Made by a program: the position numbers and the translations under genes
In this document: one piece after another, positions 8,794 to 17,824 of the stretch
How positions within the stretch are numbered: position 1 is the stretch's first letter
Layout of the letters: every line of letters begins with the position of its first letter
Notes under the pieces: generated by a model
The model's database searches: none
What the model was told of the DNA's origin: nothing
The model's input: the letters and a program-made list of their open reading frames with translations, nothing else
DNA from: Streptomyces sp. R21
GTDB lineage: Bacteria > Actinomycetota > Actinomycetes > Streptomycetales > Streptomycetaceae
Direction: 5' to 3'
DNA length: 64,000 bases
NCBI RefSeq assembly: GCF_041051975.1
Contig: NZ_CP163435.1
Coordinates: 620,001 to 684,000 of the forward strand

Positions 8794-10053
8794 ATGCGGA
8801 AGAAACGGCACTTACGGCAGGGGCGAGCGACCGTGCCGACGGTGGGCGCGACGGTGCTCGGAATCCTGCTCGCGGGGTGCGGGAGTGCGCGGCCCGGCGA
8901 CTCGGAGCCCACGTCGTCGGCCTCGGCGTCCGTTTCCGGTCCTGCGTCCCCCTCGACGGCCTCGCTCTCCGTCAACGGCCCGTGGCATGCGTGGACCGCG
9001 TCCCTGACCGCACCGGAGGCGTCCGGCACCTGTGGCGCCACGGCCCACCAGGTCGTGTGCAGCACCGCACCCGACGGCCTCGTCGGCAGGTCACGGGCCA
9101 CCGGCGCGGTCACCTGGCGAGTCGCCGTCACCGGCAGCGGCAAGAACGGCGGACTCGTCGTCGACGCGGCCGACGAACGCGCCATGACCAGCAGCAGCCG
9201 CGTCCTGCGCGCCGCGAATCTGCGCACCGGCAAGCAGGCCTGGACCCATCGGCTGCCCGACGAGCACAGCTACCTCGCCGTGGGCGCGGCCGACGGCGTC
9301 GTCTACGCCCTCGAGTCCGCAGGCAGCACCCGGCGCGCGATCACCCTCGCCGCCTTCCGGGCGTCCAGCGGTGCGGCGTTGTGGCACCGGGCCGTCGACG
9401 CGGACCTGGGTGAAGGGATCGCCGCGTTCGGCGGCCGGATCTACGTCACCGACGGCACCAAGGTCACCGCCCGCGACGCGCGCAGCGGCACAACCGTCGC
9501 GACCAGCCCCTCGGGCACCCGGTGCCCGCACCTCATCGCCGGAGGCACCTATCTCGTGTGCACCGGCAGCCCGCTGTCCGCCGAGGACACCTTCCCGCCG
9601 CTCCGGCGTCTGGACCCGGCCACGCTCGCGCCGCTCCCGACCGCCGAGGACACGGGGATGAAGCCGGAGCGCGGTCTGATCTCGCCCGACGGCGTGCTGA
9701 TGCTGTTCGAGGACAGTGCCGAGGACCCGGGCGCCGGAACCTGGAACGCCTACGACCTCGAACACCGCCGCCGCCTGTGGAGTTACGACACCAGCAGCAA
9801 GCAGGGCGGCCTGGTCGGCGGGCGCTTCGTGACCTTCACCCCCGACAACGACACCACCCGGGGACGACTCATCTCGATCGACCTGCACGCCGGTCAGGAC
9901 GCGACCGGCGCCGCCGCGCCGCGCATGTCCGCGCGATATCCGCAGACAGCGGGCAGCGGGTTCCCGGCACTCGTCGTGCCGGGAGGCGGCTCGGGTCATG
10001 TCGTCGTCGAGCCGTCGCCGCGTCACACCCTGCGCTCGATCCCGCTCCCGTGA
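8794..10053 (+). CDS. Secreted lipoprotein with PQQ-like beta-propeller
   Basis: A 419-residue protein with an N-terminal K/R region, a hydrophobic stretch and a lipobox L-L-A-G-C (cysteine near residue 29), followed by a Ser/Thr/Pro-rich linker. The rest shows repeated propeller blades of the PQQ/WD type (A-V-T-W-R-V-A-V, L-R-T-G-K-Q-A-W-T-H-R-L, S-S-G-A-A-L-W-H-R-A-V, L-E-H-R-R-R-L-W-S-Y). In Streptomyces such lipoproteins sit on the outer face of the membrane and some assist assembly or sense envelope state. No enzymatic residues are evident. Confidence 0.8.
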   Translation: MRKKRHLRQGRATVPTVGATVLGILLAGCGSARPGDSEPTSSASASVSGPASPSTASLSVNGPWHAWTASLTAPEASGTCGATAHQVVCSTAPDGLVGRSRATGAVTWRVAVTGSGKNGGLVVDAADERAMTSSSRVLRAANLRTGKQAWTHRLPDEHSYLAVGAADGVVYALESAGSTRRAITLAAFRASSGAALWHRAVDADLGEGIAAFGGRIYVTDGTKVTARDARSGTTVATSPSGTRCPHLIAGGTYLVCTGSPLSAEDTFPPLRRLDPATLAPLPTAEDTGMKPERGLISPDGVLMLFEDSAEDPGAGTWNAYDLEHRRRLWSYDTSSKQGGLVGGRFVTFTPDNDTTRGRLISIDLHAGQDATGAAAPRMSARYPQTAGSGFPALVVPGGGSGHVVVEPSPRHTLRSIPLP

Positions 10054-10195
10054 TGCGCCGCCCGATGCGGCCGTACCACGGCGACGCGCACAGCGCATCC
10101 GTAGCGGATTCGCCAAGGGATTCCGGTTCCCGACGCGACGAATCCCGCGGATCCGGCTCCAATGGAGGGTGACGGGGTACAACCGCCACGACAGG

Positions 10196-10226
10196 CGCCG
10201 CGGGAACCGGTGGGGTTCCCGCGGCG
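10196..10226 (+). terminator. Perfect 13-bp hairpin between the lipoprotein and cNMP genes
   Basis: CGCCGCGGGAACC (10196-10208) pairs with 10214-10226 around a GGTGG loop. It ends only a few bases before the GGAGG of the next gene. It could therefore terminate lipoprotein transcription or form a 5' leader structure that affects initiation of the cNMP-domain gene. Confidence 0.55.
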
Positions 10227-10244
10227 GCGCGACGGAGGTCCGCG

Positions 10245-10703
10245 ATGTCCACTGCTCTCCGGCTTCTGCCCGCACTCTCGCCCGTGCACCGTGAGCGGCT
10301 GATGGGCGTGGCCCGTGAGGTCTCGTTCCCGGCGGACGGAAGGATCTTCGAGGAGGGAGGCACCGCGGACCGGTTCTGGGTGGTCCGCTCCGGAACGGTC
10401 TCCCTGTTCCAGCGGGTCATCGGGGAAAGACGTATCTCGGTCGCGCAGCTGGGGCCCGGCGACCTGCTCGGCTGGTCCTGGCTGTTCCCGCCGCACACCT
10501 GGGATTTCGGAGCCGAGGCGTTCAGCCCCGTACGGGCCTACGAGTTCGACGCCACGGAGGTACGAGCCCTCTGCGAGGAGGATTCGACGCTGGAGCTGTC
10601 CCTCACGCGCACGATCGGGGCCATCCTCGCCCACCGCCTCGAGACGACCCGGACCGCTCTCATCGAGCACTACGCACGCCATGGCGGCAGCACGCTGGGC
10701 TGA
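10245..10703 (+). CDS. Cyclic-nucleotide-binding domain protein without DNA-binding domain
   Basis: A 152-residue protein that is essentially one cNMP-binding beta-roll: F-P-A-D-G-R-I-F-E-E-G-G-T-A-D-R-F-W-V-V-R-S-G-T-V-S-L, then Q-L-G-P-G-D-L-L-G-W-S-W-L-F, then A-E-A-F-S-P-V-R-A-Y-E-F-D. The C-helix follows, but the winged helix of Crp/FNR regulators is absent. The classic phosphate-binding RxA motif is not seen, so cAMP binding is doubtful. GGAGG precedes the ATG by about 7 bases. It may act as a partner subunit or sensor. Confidence 0.8.
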   Translation: MSTALRLLPALSPVHRERLMGVAREVSFPADGRIFEEGGTADRFWVVRSGTVSLFQRVIGERRISVAQLGPGDLLGWSWLFPPHTWDFGAEAFSPVRAYEFDATEVRALCEEDSTLELSLTRTIGAILAHRLETTRTALIEHYARHGGSTLG

Positions 10704-10752
10704 GCGCCGAGGCACCCGGCGACCCCGGGAGCACTCAAACCCACTGCCACTC

Positions 10753-10781
10753 TTGACATGTCCTAGACATACCGTTGTGAT
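10753..10781 (+). promoter_or_regulatory. Predicted promoter of the GH27 gene
   Basis: TTGACA at 10753-10758 is followed after 17 bases by TGTGAT at 10776-10781, giving a housekeeping-sigma-like promoter about 50 bases upstream of the GTG. The half-palindrome ATGTC/TAGACAT lies between the hexamers and could be a repressor site. Confidence 0.5.
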
Positions 10782-10831
10782 GTGGAGGCTTTCGTCCGGC
10801 CCTGTGCACCACTCACCCCGGGGAGCCGCAC

Positions 10832-12961
10832 GTGTCCGCCGAACGACGCCTCCGCGCGAAGAGATTCGCCGTCGTCGCAGCCGCCCTCTCCCTCGCCGCC
10901 TCGGCGCTCGTCGCGGCGCAGCCCGCATCGTCCGCGCCCCGCGCCGCGCCCTCCGTGGACAACGGCCTGGCGCGCACCCCGCCCATGGGCTTCAACAACT
11001 GGAACTCCACGCACTGCCGTGCGGAGTTCAACGAGGCGATGGTGAAGGGGATCGCCGACGTCTTCGTGTCGCAGGGGCTCAAGGACGCGGGATACACCTA
11101 CGTCAACATCGACGACTGCTGGGCGCTGCCGAACCGCGCCGCGAACGGCGACCTCGTGCCCGATCCGGTCCGTTTCCCCAACGGAATCAAGGCCGTTGCG
11201 GACTACGTCCACTCCAAGGGGCTCAAGTTCGGCCTCTACTCCAGCGCGGGCACCAAGACCTGTGACACCCAGGGTTTCCCCGGCGGGCTCGGGCACGAGC
11301 AACAGGACGCCAACCTGTGGGCCTCATGGGGTGTCGACTATCTCAAGTACGACAACTGCAACAACAACGGAGTCGACGCCAAGCAGCGCTACAAGGCGAT
11401 GGGTGACGCCCTCAAGGCCACCGGCCGGCCGATCGTGTACAGCATCTGCGAGTGGGGCGAGAACCAGCCCTGGAACTGGGCGGCGCAGTACGGCAATTCC
11501 TGGCGTACGACCGGGGACATCTCCGACTCCTGGTCCAGCATGATCGGCATCGCGCACCAGAACCAGCCGCTGGCCCCCTACGCGAAGCCGGGCGCGTGGA
11601 ACGACCCCGACATGCTGGAGGTCGGCAACGGCGGCATGACCGACACCGAGTACCGCACCCACTTCAGCCTGTGGGCGCAGATGTCCGCGCCCCTGCTGAT
11701 CGGCAGCGATCTGCGCTCCGTGTCCTCCGCGACGCTCGGCGTCCTCAAGAACACGGACGTCATCGCCGTCGACCAGGACTCCCTGGGACGGCAGGGCACC
11801 GTCGTGTCCAGCAGCGGCGGGCTCGTCGTGATGTCCAAACCCCTTGCCGACGGCGGCCGTTCGGTGACCCTGACGAACGAGAACACGACCGTCAGGACCG
11901 TCGCGACGAGCGCGGAGGCGATCGGCCTCGGCGGTGCGACGTCGTACGCCCTCAAGGACCTCTGGTCGAAGCAGACGAGCACCACCACGGGCGCGATCAG
12001 TGCGTCGGTGCCCGCCCACGGCACCGTCATGTACCGCGTCACACCGGGTACTCCCGTGCCCCCACCGACCGGGATCAGCCAACTGGGCGACCTGCCCTGG
12101 AGTTCGGCGGCGAACGGCTGGGGCCCGGTCGAGCGCAACCTCAGCAACGGGGAGCAGGGCGCCGGCGACGGGCACACCCTCACCATCGGCGGCACGACGT
12201 ACGCCAAGGGGCTCGGCACGCATGCGCCGAGCGACATCTCTTATCACCTGGGCGGTGCGTGCACATCGCTGCGCGTGGACGTCGGCGTCGACGACGAGTC
12301 CACCGCGGGCGGATCCGTCGCTTTCCAGGTCTACCGGGACGCGGTGAAGGTCGCCGACAGCGGCGTACGGACCAACAGTGATCCGCCGCTGCGACTGACC
12401 GCCGATCTCACGGGCGGCACGACGCTGCGGCTGGTCGTCACGGACGGCGGCGACGGGATCACCTACGACCACGCCGACTGGGCGGACGCCCGGCTCGCCT
12501 GCGGCAGGGGTCCGGCGGCGGGCACGCACGCGCTGAGCAACCTGCCGTGGACTGCGGCCTCCGGCGGCTGGGGCCCGGTGGAGCGCGACAGCAGCAACGG
12601 CGAGCGGGCCGCCGGCGACGGCCGCACCCTCACGATCAACGGCACGGCGTACGCCAAGGGCCTCGGCACCCACGCGGCGAGCGACATCACGTACTACCTC
12701 GGCGGCTCGTGCTCCCGGCTGACAGTGAGCGTCGGCGTCGACGACGAGGCCGGGGGCAGCAACGGATCCGTCGTCTTCCGCATCCTTCGCGACGACACCA
12801 CCGTCGCCGACAGCGGCCGGGTCACCGGCGCCGACGCGGCGAGGACGCTCAGCGCCGATCTGACCGGAGGTCTCGAACTCCGGCTCAGCGTCACCGACTC
12901 CGGTGACGGCATCGACTACGACCACGCCGACTGGGTGGCACCCCAGCTCACCTGCGCCTGA
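10832..12961 (+). CDS. Secreted GH27 alpha-galactosidase with two NPCBM domains
   Basis: A 709-residue exported enzyme expected to remove terminal alpha-galactosyl (or beta-arabinopyranosyl) residues. A signal peptide covers about residues 1-40. The GH27 barrel begins A-R-T-P-P-M-G-F-N-N-W. The nucleophile is D174 in V-D-Y-L-K-Y-D-N-C, and the acid/base is probably D229 in the W-R-T-T-G-D-I-S-D-S-W segment, by analogy with human alpha-galactosidase A. W-N-D-P-D-M-L-E-V-G-N follows. Two carbohydrate-binding NPCBM modules, each beginning with L-P-W-x-x-A and sharing Y-A-K-G-L-G-T-H-A, cover about residues 410-560 and 565-709. Start is GTG with GGGGAG upstream. Confidence 0.93.
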   Translation: MSAERRLRAKRFAVVAAALSLAASALVAAQPASSAPRAAPSVDNGLARTPPMGFNNWNSTHCRAEFNEAMVKGIADVFVSQGLKDAGYTYVNIDDCWALPNRAANGDLVPDPVRFPNGIKAVADYVHSKGLKFGLYSSAGTKTCDTQGFPGGLGHEQQDANLWASWGVDYLKYDNCNNNGVDAKQRYKAMGDALKATGRPIVYSICEWGENQPWNWAAQYGNSWRTTGDISDSWSSMIGIAHQNQPLAPYAKPGAWNDPDMLEVGNGGMTDTEYRTHFSLWAQMSAPLLIGSDLRSVSSATLGVLKNTDVIAVDQDSLGRQGTVVSSSGGLVVMSKPLADGGRSVTLTNENTTVRTVATSAEAIGLGGATSYALKDLWSKQTSTTTGAISASVPAHGTVMYRVTPGTPVPPPTGISQLGDLPWSSAANGWGPVERNLSNGEQGAGDGHTLTIGGTTYAKGLGTHAPSDISYHLGGACTSLRVDVGVDDESTAGGSVAFQVYRDAVKVADSGVRTNSDPPLRLTADLTGGTTLRLVVTDGGDGITYDHADWADARLACGRGPAAGTHALSNLPWTAASGGWGPVERDSSNGERAAGDGRTLTINGTAYAKGLGTHAASDITYYLGGSCSRLTVSVGVDDEAGGSNGSVVFRILRDDTTVADSGRVTGADAARTLSADLTGGLELRLSVTDSGDGIDYDHADWVAPQLTCA

Positions 12962-13015
12962 GGAGTCGCCGGAAAGCGTCAACGACGGGACGTGTCCCGG
13001 GAGAAGATCTCCCTC

Positions 13016-13813
13016 ATGCATCCCGCCCCGAAGACCTTCGAGCTGCTCCCCGGTGCCGACGACTCCCCCGTGATCCTGCACGTGCCGCACTCCGCCCGGA
13101 CGATCCCGGCGTCCGTGCGCGGTGGCATCCTGCTCGAAGACGACGCGCTGGAAGGCGAGTTGGACCACATCACCGACGCGCACACCGCGGAGCTGGCCGC
13201 GAGCGCGGCGGAGGCGGCGGCGGTGAGGCCATGGCGGTTCGTCAACCGGCTGTCGCGCCTTGTGATCGACCCCGAGCGCTTCCCCGACGAACGGGAGGAG
13301 ATGCTGTCCGTCGGGATGGGCGCGGTCTACACACGGACCACGCACCGCGCGCCGCTGCGGCCCGCGGACTTCGATCCCGGGCCTCTGATCGAGCGTTACT
13401 TCCACCCGTACGCGCAGGCGATGACGGAGGCGGTCGCCGACCGGCTGGCCGCCACCGGGCGGGCCGTGATCGTCGACGTCCATTCGTATCCGACGGCCCG
13501 GCTGCCCTACGAACTGCACGGCGACGGCCCGCGACCGCCGGTGTGCCTGGGCACCGACGCCTTCCACACGCCGCCCGAGCTGCTCGCCCGCGCGCAGGCG
13601 GCGTTCGCGCACACCGGCAGTGTGGGCCTCGACAGCCCGTTCTCCGGCACGTACGTCCCCCTGGAGTTCTACGGCAAGGAGCCGCGGGTCACCGCGCTGA
13701 TGGTGGAGATCCGGCGGGACACGTACATGACCGAGCCGGGCGGCCCGGCCAGTCCCGGACTCCCCCGTCTCGCCGCCGCGCTGGCAGCTCTCGTCGACGC
13801 CGTCGGCGACTAG
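13016..13813 (+). CDS. N-formylglutamate amidohydrolase family protein
   Basis: A 265-residue HutG/FGase-family metallohydrolase. Diagnostic segments are V-I-L-H-V-P-H-S-A-R (metal-binding His), D-H-I-T-D-A-H-T, F-V-N-R-L-S-R-L-V-I-D-P-E-R-F, V-I-V-D-V-H-S-Y-P and F-S-G-T-Y-V-P-L-E-F-Y. The family hydrolyses N-formylglutamate in histidine degradation, but no hut genes are near, so the substrate may differ. The ATG at 13016 is preferred to an in-frame GTG at 12992 because the GGGAGA at 12999-13004 serves it. Confidence 0.85.
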   Translation: MHPAPKTFELLPGADDSPVILHVPHSARTIPASVRGGILLEDDALEGELDHITDAHTAELAASAAEAAAVRPWRFVNRLSRLVIDPERFPDEREEMLSVGMGAVYTRTTHRAPLRPADFDPGPLIERYFHPYAQAMTEAVADRLAATGRAVIVDVHSYPTARLPYELHGDGPRPPVCLGTDAFHTPPELLARAQAAFAHTGSVGLDSPFSGTYVPLEFYGKEPRVTALMVEIRRDTYMTEPGGPASPGLPRLAAALAALVDAVGD

Positions 13814-13844
13814 CGGGGCGGCCCGGCGCCCTCTAGGGTCCCGA

Positions 13845-13858
13845 TAAGCGAACGCTTA
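13845..13858. promoter_or_regulatory. Inverted repeat upstream of the amidohydrolase gene
   Basis: TAAGCG and CGCTTA are separated by AA, giving a perfect 14-base inverted repeat 48 bases before the start codon at 13906. The form is typical of a TetR-type operator. No regulator gene is adjacent. Confidence 0.5.
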
Positions 13859-13905
13859 GCCGCCCATCGCCCGACGGGCGGCGGCCGGAGGGAAAGCAGG
13901 ACATC

Positions 13906-14730
13906 ATGCCGGTCGTCGACGCGTGGATGCAGCACCCCACGCTCCGCCACTCCAACCACGAGATGTTCGAGTCGCTGCGCCGCTGGACGGGAATGGAGCT
14001 GCTGGAGGAGCCCCTTCCGGTCAAGGCCACGGTGGCCGCGCTGGCTGCCGCCGACGTGGAGATCGGACTGTCCAGCGCCTGGTACGGGCCACAGGGTCCG
14101 CTCATCACCAACGACGAGGTCGCCGAGTTCGTCGCCCAGTCCGACGGACGGCTGCGCGGTGTCGCGGGCGCCGACCTCACCCGGCCGGTCACCGCCGTGC
14201 GCGAGCTGCGCCGGGCCGTCGGCGAACTGGGCTTCGTGGCGCTCAGGATCGTGCCGTGGCTGTGGCAACTGCCGCCCACCGACCGGCTGTACTACCCGTT
14301 GTACGCGGCCTGCGTCGACCTCGGCATCCCGTTCTGCACCCAGGTCGGCCACACCGGGCCGCTGCGCCCCTCCGAGACCGGCCGCCCCATTCCGTACATC
14401 GACCAGGTCGCGATCGACTTCCCGGAACTGACCATCGTGTGCGGCCACATCGGCTACCCGTGGACCACGGAGATGATCGCGGTGGCCGACAAGCACCCCG
14501 GCGTGCACATCGACACCAGTGCCTACACCGCCCGCCGCTACCCGCCCGAGCTGGTCGACTATCTGCGCGGCCGCGGCCGCCACAAGGTCCTCTTCGGCTC
14601 CAACTACCCCATGATCACGCCCGCCCGAGCCCTGGAACACCTCTCCGACCTGCACCTCGACGACGAGACGAGCGAGCTGTTCCTCTCCGGCAACGCCCGC
14701 CGCGTCTTTCACCTCCCGGCGCCTTCGTAG
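13906..14730 (+). CDS. Amidohydrolase (TIM-barrel, amidohydrolase_2 family)
   Basis: A 274-residue protein of the metal-dependent amidohydrolase/decarboxylase family. Visible elements are M-P-V-V-D-A-W-M-Q-H, C-T-Q-V-G-H-T-G, I-V-C-G-H-I-G-Y-P-W, H-I-D-T-S-A-Y and the late L-F-G-S-N-Y-P motif with S-G-N-A-R-R-V-F. The usual N-terminal HxH is reduced to a single His at the first strand, as in many decarboxylase-like members. Members act on aromatic or lactone carboxylates; the substrate cannot be named. Confidence 0.8.
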   Translation: MPVVDAWMQHPTLRHSNHEMFESLRRWTGMELLEEPLPVKATVAALAAADVEIGLSSAWYGPQGPLITNDEVAEFVAQSDGRLRGVAGADLTRPVTAVRELRRAVGELGFVALRIVPWLWQLPPTDRLYYPLYAACVDLGIPFCTQVGHTGPLRPSETGRPIPYIDQVAIDFPELTIVCGHIGYPWTTEMIAVADKHPGVHIDTSAYTARRYPPELVDYLRGRGRHKVLFGSNYPMITPARALEHLSDLHLDDETSELFLSGNARRVFHLPAPS

Positions 14731-14778
14731 ATGCTTGTGCACGTTCACGGTCCATCCTGAGGTGAGGGCAGCCCGTTC

Positions 14779-16053
14779 ATGGCATTGCAGATCAGCGCCA
14801 CCAATCCGGAGCATCCCGCGCTCCTGCTCGAACTGCCCTGGCAGCTGCCGTTGGAGGAGTGGCCGGATCAGTACCTGGTCCCGCTGCCGCGCGGCATATC
14901 CCGGCACGTCGTGCGCTATGCGCGCGCCGGGGACGAGGTGGTGGCCGTCAAGGAGCTCGCGGAGCGGCCGGCGGTGCGCGAGTACGAGCTGCTGCGCAGC
15001 CTGGACCGGCTCGGGATCCCGGCGGTGGACCCCCTCGCGGTCGTCACCGGCCGCACCGACGGGGACGGCGCACCCCTGGAACCCGTACTGATCACCCGGC
15101 ACCTGGGCGGCTCGATGCCGTACCGGTCGATGTTCGAGACGACCATGCGGCCCGCCACCATGCACCGGCTGATGGACGCCCTCGCCGTCCTGCTGGTGCG
15201 CCTGCATCTGGCGGGCTTCGCCTGGGGCGACTGCTCGCTGTCCAACACGCTGTTCCGGCGGGATGCCGGGGCCTACGCGGCCTATCTGGTGGACGCCGAG
15301 ACCGGGGATCTGCATCCCCGGCTGAGCAGCGGGCAGCGCGAGTACGACCTCGATCTGGCGCGGGTCAACATCAGCGGCGAGTTGCTGGACCTGGAGGCGT
15401 CCGGGGCGCTGCACCCGTCCGTGGACCCCATCGAGTTCGGCACGGAGATCTGTGCGCGCTACCAGGGGCTGTGGCAGGAGCTGACCCGCACATCGGTGTA
15501 TCCGGCGGGCAAGCACCACTACATCGACCGCCGGATCCGGCGCCTGAACGACCTCGGTTTCGACGTCGCCGAGATGCAGATCGCGCACTCGTCCAACGGC
15601 GACACGGTCACCTTCGTTCCCAAGGTCGTGGACGCCGGTCACCATCAGCGCCAGCTGCTGCGGCTGACCGGCCTCGACGCCGAGGAGAACCAGGCCCGCC
15701 GGCTTCTCAACGACCTGGAGAGCTGGATGGCCACCCAGGACGACTACGCGCCCGGCGACCCGCTCGCCGCGCGCCCGGAGGTTCTCGCGCACCGCTGGGT
15801 GCGCGATGTGTTCCGGCCGACCGTGCGCGCCGTACCGCTGGAACTGCGCGGCTCCATGGACCCGGCGGAGATCTATCACGAGCTGCTCGAACACCGGTGG
15901 TACCTGTCCGAGCGCGCCCAGCACGACATCGGGCTCGACACCGCCGTCCAGGACTACGTCGACAACATCCTCCCCCGGGTCCGGGCGGCCCTGCCGCCGC
16001 GTGCCGACGCACCCGTGCCGACCGGGGAGAACATGATTTCTGAGCAAAGGTGA
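14779..16053 (+). CDS. DUF4032 / lipopolysaccharide-kinase-like protein
   Basis: A 424-residue cytoplasmic protein with a kinase-like N-terminal half: V-A-V-K-E-L-A (VAIK-like lysine), V-L-I-T-R-H-L-G-G-S, F-A-W-G-D-C-S-L-S-N-T-L-F (the HxD-type catalytic loop with G-D in place of H-x-D) and Y-L-V-D-A-E-T-G-D-L. A DUF4032 C-terminal region follows, with Y-I-D-R-R-I-R-R-L-N-D-L-G-F. This actinobacterial family resembles Kdo/WaaP sugar kinases. It ends 94 bases before the next operon, on the same strand. Confidence 0.82.
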   Translation: MALQISATNPEHPALLLELPWQLPLEEWPDQYLVPLPRGISRHVVRYARAGDEVVAVKELAERPAVREYELLRSLDRLGIPAVDPLAVVTGRTDGDGAPLEPVLITRHLGGSMPYRSMFETTMRPATMHRLMDALAVLLVRLHLAGFAWGDCSLSNTLFRRDAGAYAAYLVDAETGDLHPRLSSGQREYDLDLARVNISGELLDLEASGALHPSVDPIEFGTEICARYQGLWQELTRTSVYPAGKHHYIDRRIRRLNDLGFDVAEMQIAHSSNGDTVTFVPKVVDAGHHQRQLLRLTGLDAEENQARRLLNDLESWMATQDDYAPGDPLAARPEVLAHRWVRDVFRPTVRAVPLELRGSMDPAEIYHELLEHRWYLSERAQHDIGLDTAVQDYVDNILPRVRAALPPRADAPVPTGENMISEQR

Positions 16054-16056
16054 CCG

Positions 16057-16070
16057 ATCGTACATACGAT
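16057..16070. promoter_or_regulatory. Inverted repeat upstream of the redox/signalling operon
   Basis: ATCGTA and TACGAT around a CA centre form a perfect 14-base inverted repeat 78 bases before the operon's first start codon, a plausible operator. Confidence 0.45.
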
Positions 16071-16147
16071 TGGGCGGGTACGGCCGAGCGGCGCACCGTG
16101 GCGCACGTGACGCCGGGACGCCACTGAACTGCTCGGGGTGGAGACGC

Positions 16148-17824
16148 ATGACACAGGCCGCAAGTCCAGCGCGGACCGTCATTCTGACGGTCGACGACGA
16201 TCCGGGGGTCTCGCGCGCCGTCGCCCGCGACCTCCGGCGCCGGTACGGCGAGTCGTACCGGATCGTGCGCGCGGAGTCCGGGGAGGCCGCGCTCGACGCG
16301 CTGCGCGAGCTGAAGCTGCGCGGTGACCAGGTGGCGGTGATCCTCGCCGACTACCGGATGCCGCAGATGAACGGCATCGAGTTCCTCGAACAGGCTCTCG
16401 ATGTCTATCCGGGTGCGCGGCGGGTACTGCTGACCGCGTACGCGGACACGAACGCGGCGATCGACGCGATCAACGTGATCGATCTCGACCACTACCTGCT
16501 CAAGCCCTGGGATCCGCCGGAGGAGAAGCTCTACCCGGTCCTGGACGACCTCCTGGACGCCTGGCGGACCAGCGACTACCGGCCCGTGGCCGCCTGCAAG
16601 GTGGTCGGACACCGCTGGTCGGCGCGCTCCTCCGACGTCCGGGAGTTCCTGGCCCGCAACCAGGTGCCCTACCGCTGGTACTCGTCCGACACACCCGAGG
16701 GCAAGCGCCTGCTGGCCGCGGCCGGGCAGGACGGCGAACGGCTCCCGCTGGTGATCACGCCGGACGGCACGCCGCTGGTGGAGCCCGCGGACCCGGATCT
16801 CGCGGCGCAGGTGGGCCTGGCGACGACGCCGACGGCGGAGTTCTACGACCTGGTGGTCATCGGCGGCGGTCCCGCCGGGCTGGGCGCGGCCGTGTACGGC
16901 GCGTCGGAGGGGCTGCGCACCGTGCTGGTGGAGCGGTCGGCGACCGGCGGCCAGGCGGGACAGAGCTCGCGGATCGAGAACTACCTCGGCTTCCCGGACG
17001 GGGTGTCGGGGGGCCAGCTCACCGAGCGGGCGCGCCGCCAGGCGGCGAAGTTCGGCGCGGAGATCCTGACCGCGCGCGAGGTGACCGGGCTCGATGTCAC
17101 GGGGGCGGCGCGCACGGTCCGCTTCTCGGACGGCTCGGCGATCGCCGCGCACTCCGTGATCCTCGCGACCGGCGTGTCGTATCGCCAGCTGGAGGCTCCG
17201 GGCCTGGCCGAACTGACCGGGTGCGGGGTGTTCTACGGTTCGGCGCTGACCGAGGCGGCCTCCTGCCAGGGCCACGACGTGTACATCGTGGGCGGGGCGA
17301 ACTCCGCGGGGCAGGCGGCCATGTACCTGGCCCGGGGCGCCAAGTCGGTCACCCTCCTCGTACGCGGCTCGTCGCTGGCGGCGTCCATGTCGCACTACCT
17401 GATCCAGCAGATCAACGACGCGCCCAACATCAACGTGCGCACCGGCACGGTCGTCGAGTCCGCGCACGGCTCGGACCATCTGGAACAGCTCACCCTGCGC
17501 GACGTGGCGAGCGGGCACACCGAACTCGTCGACGCGCAGTGGCTGTTCGTGTTCATCGGGGCGGCTCCGCTGACCGACTGGCTGGAGGGGACCGTGCTGC
17601 GGGACGCGCGCGGCTTCATCATGGCGGGGCCCGACATGACCGCAGACGGACAGCCACCGGCCGGCTGGGAGCTGGACCGGCCGCCGTATCACCTGGAGAC
17701 CAGCGTGCCCGGTGTGTTCGTGGCCGGGGACGCGCGGTCGGAGTCCGCGAAGCGGGTCGCGTCCGCCGTCGGAGAGGGAGCCATGGCCGTGATGCTCGTC
17801 CACCGTTATCTGGAGCAGTCATGA
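16148..17824 (+). CDS. Response-regulator receiver fused to glutaredoxin-like and FAD/NADPH reductase domains
   Basis: A 558-residue cytoplasmic fusion. Residues 10-130 are a complete receiver domain: D16/D17, phosphoacceptor D68 in I-L-A-D-Y-R-M-P, T96 and K119 in L-L-K-P-W. Residues 145-215 look like a glutaredoxin/thioredoxin fold (S-D-V-R-E-F-L-A-R-N-Q-V-P-Y-R-W) without a CxxC. Residues 233-558 are thioredoxin-reductase-like: V-V-I-G-G-G-P-A-G, G-G-Q-A, the NAD(P)H site V-G-G-A-N-S-A-G and F-V-A-G-D-A-R. The redox-active CxxC of TrxB is missing; only C359 and C373 occur there. The next gene's ATG overlaps the stop. This suggests phosphorylation-gated electron transfer or redox sensing rather than thioredoxin reduction. 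Confidence 0.9.
   Translation: MTQAASPARTVILTVDDDPGVSRAVARDLRRRYGESYRIVRAESGEAALDALRELKLRGDQVAVILADYRMPQMNGIEFLEQALDVYPGARRVLLTAYADTNAAIDAINVIDLDHYLLKPWDPPEEKLYPVLDDLLDAWRTSDYRPVAACKVVGHRWSARSSDVREFLARNQVPYRWYSSDTPEGKRLLAAAGQDGERLPLVITPDGTPLVEPADPDLAAQVGLATTPTAEFYDLVVIGGGPAGLGAAVYGASEGLRTVLVERSATGGQAGQSSRIENYLGFPDGVSGGQLTERARRQAAKFGAEILTAREVTGLDVTGAARTVRFSDGSAIAAHSVILATGVSYRQLEAPGLAELTGCGVFYGSALTEAASCQGHDVYIVGGANSAGQAAMYLARGAKSVTLLVRGSSLAASMSHYLIQQINDAPNINVRTGTVVESAHGSDHLEQLTLRDVASGHTELVDAQWLFVFIGAAPLTDWLEGTVLRDARGFIMAGPDMTADGQPPAGWELDRPPYHLETSVPGVFVAGDARSESAKRVASAVGEGAMAVMLVHRYLEQS

Noticed and set aside
16148..17824. Ordinary thioredoxin reductase (trxB)
   Set aside because: The CxxC redox centre is missing and an N-terminal receiver domain is fused.
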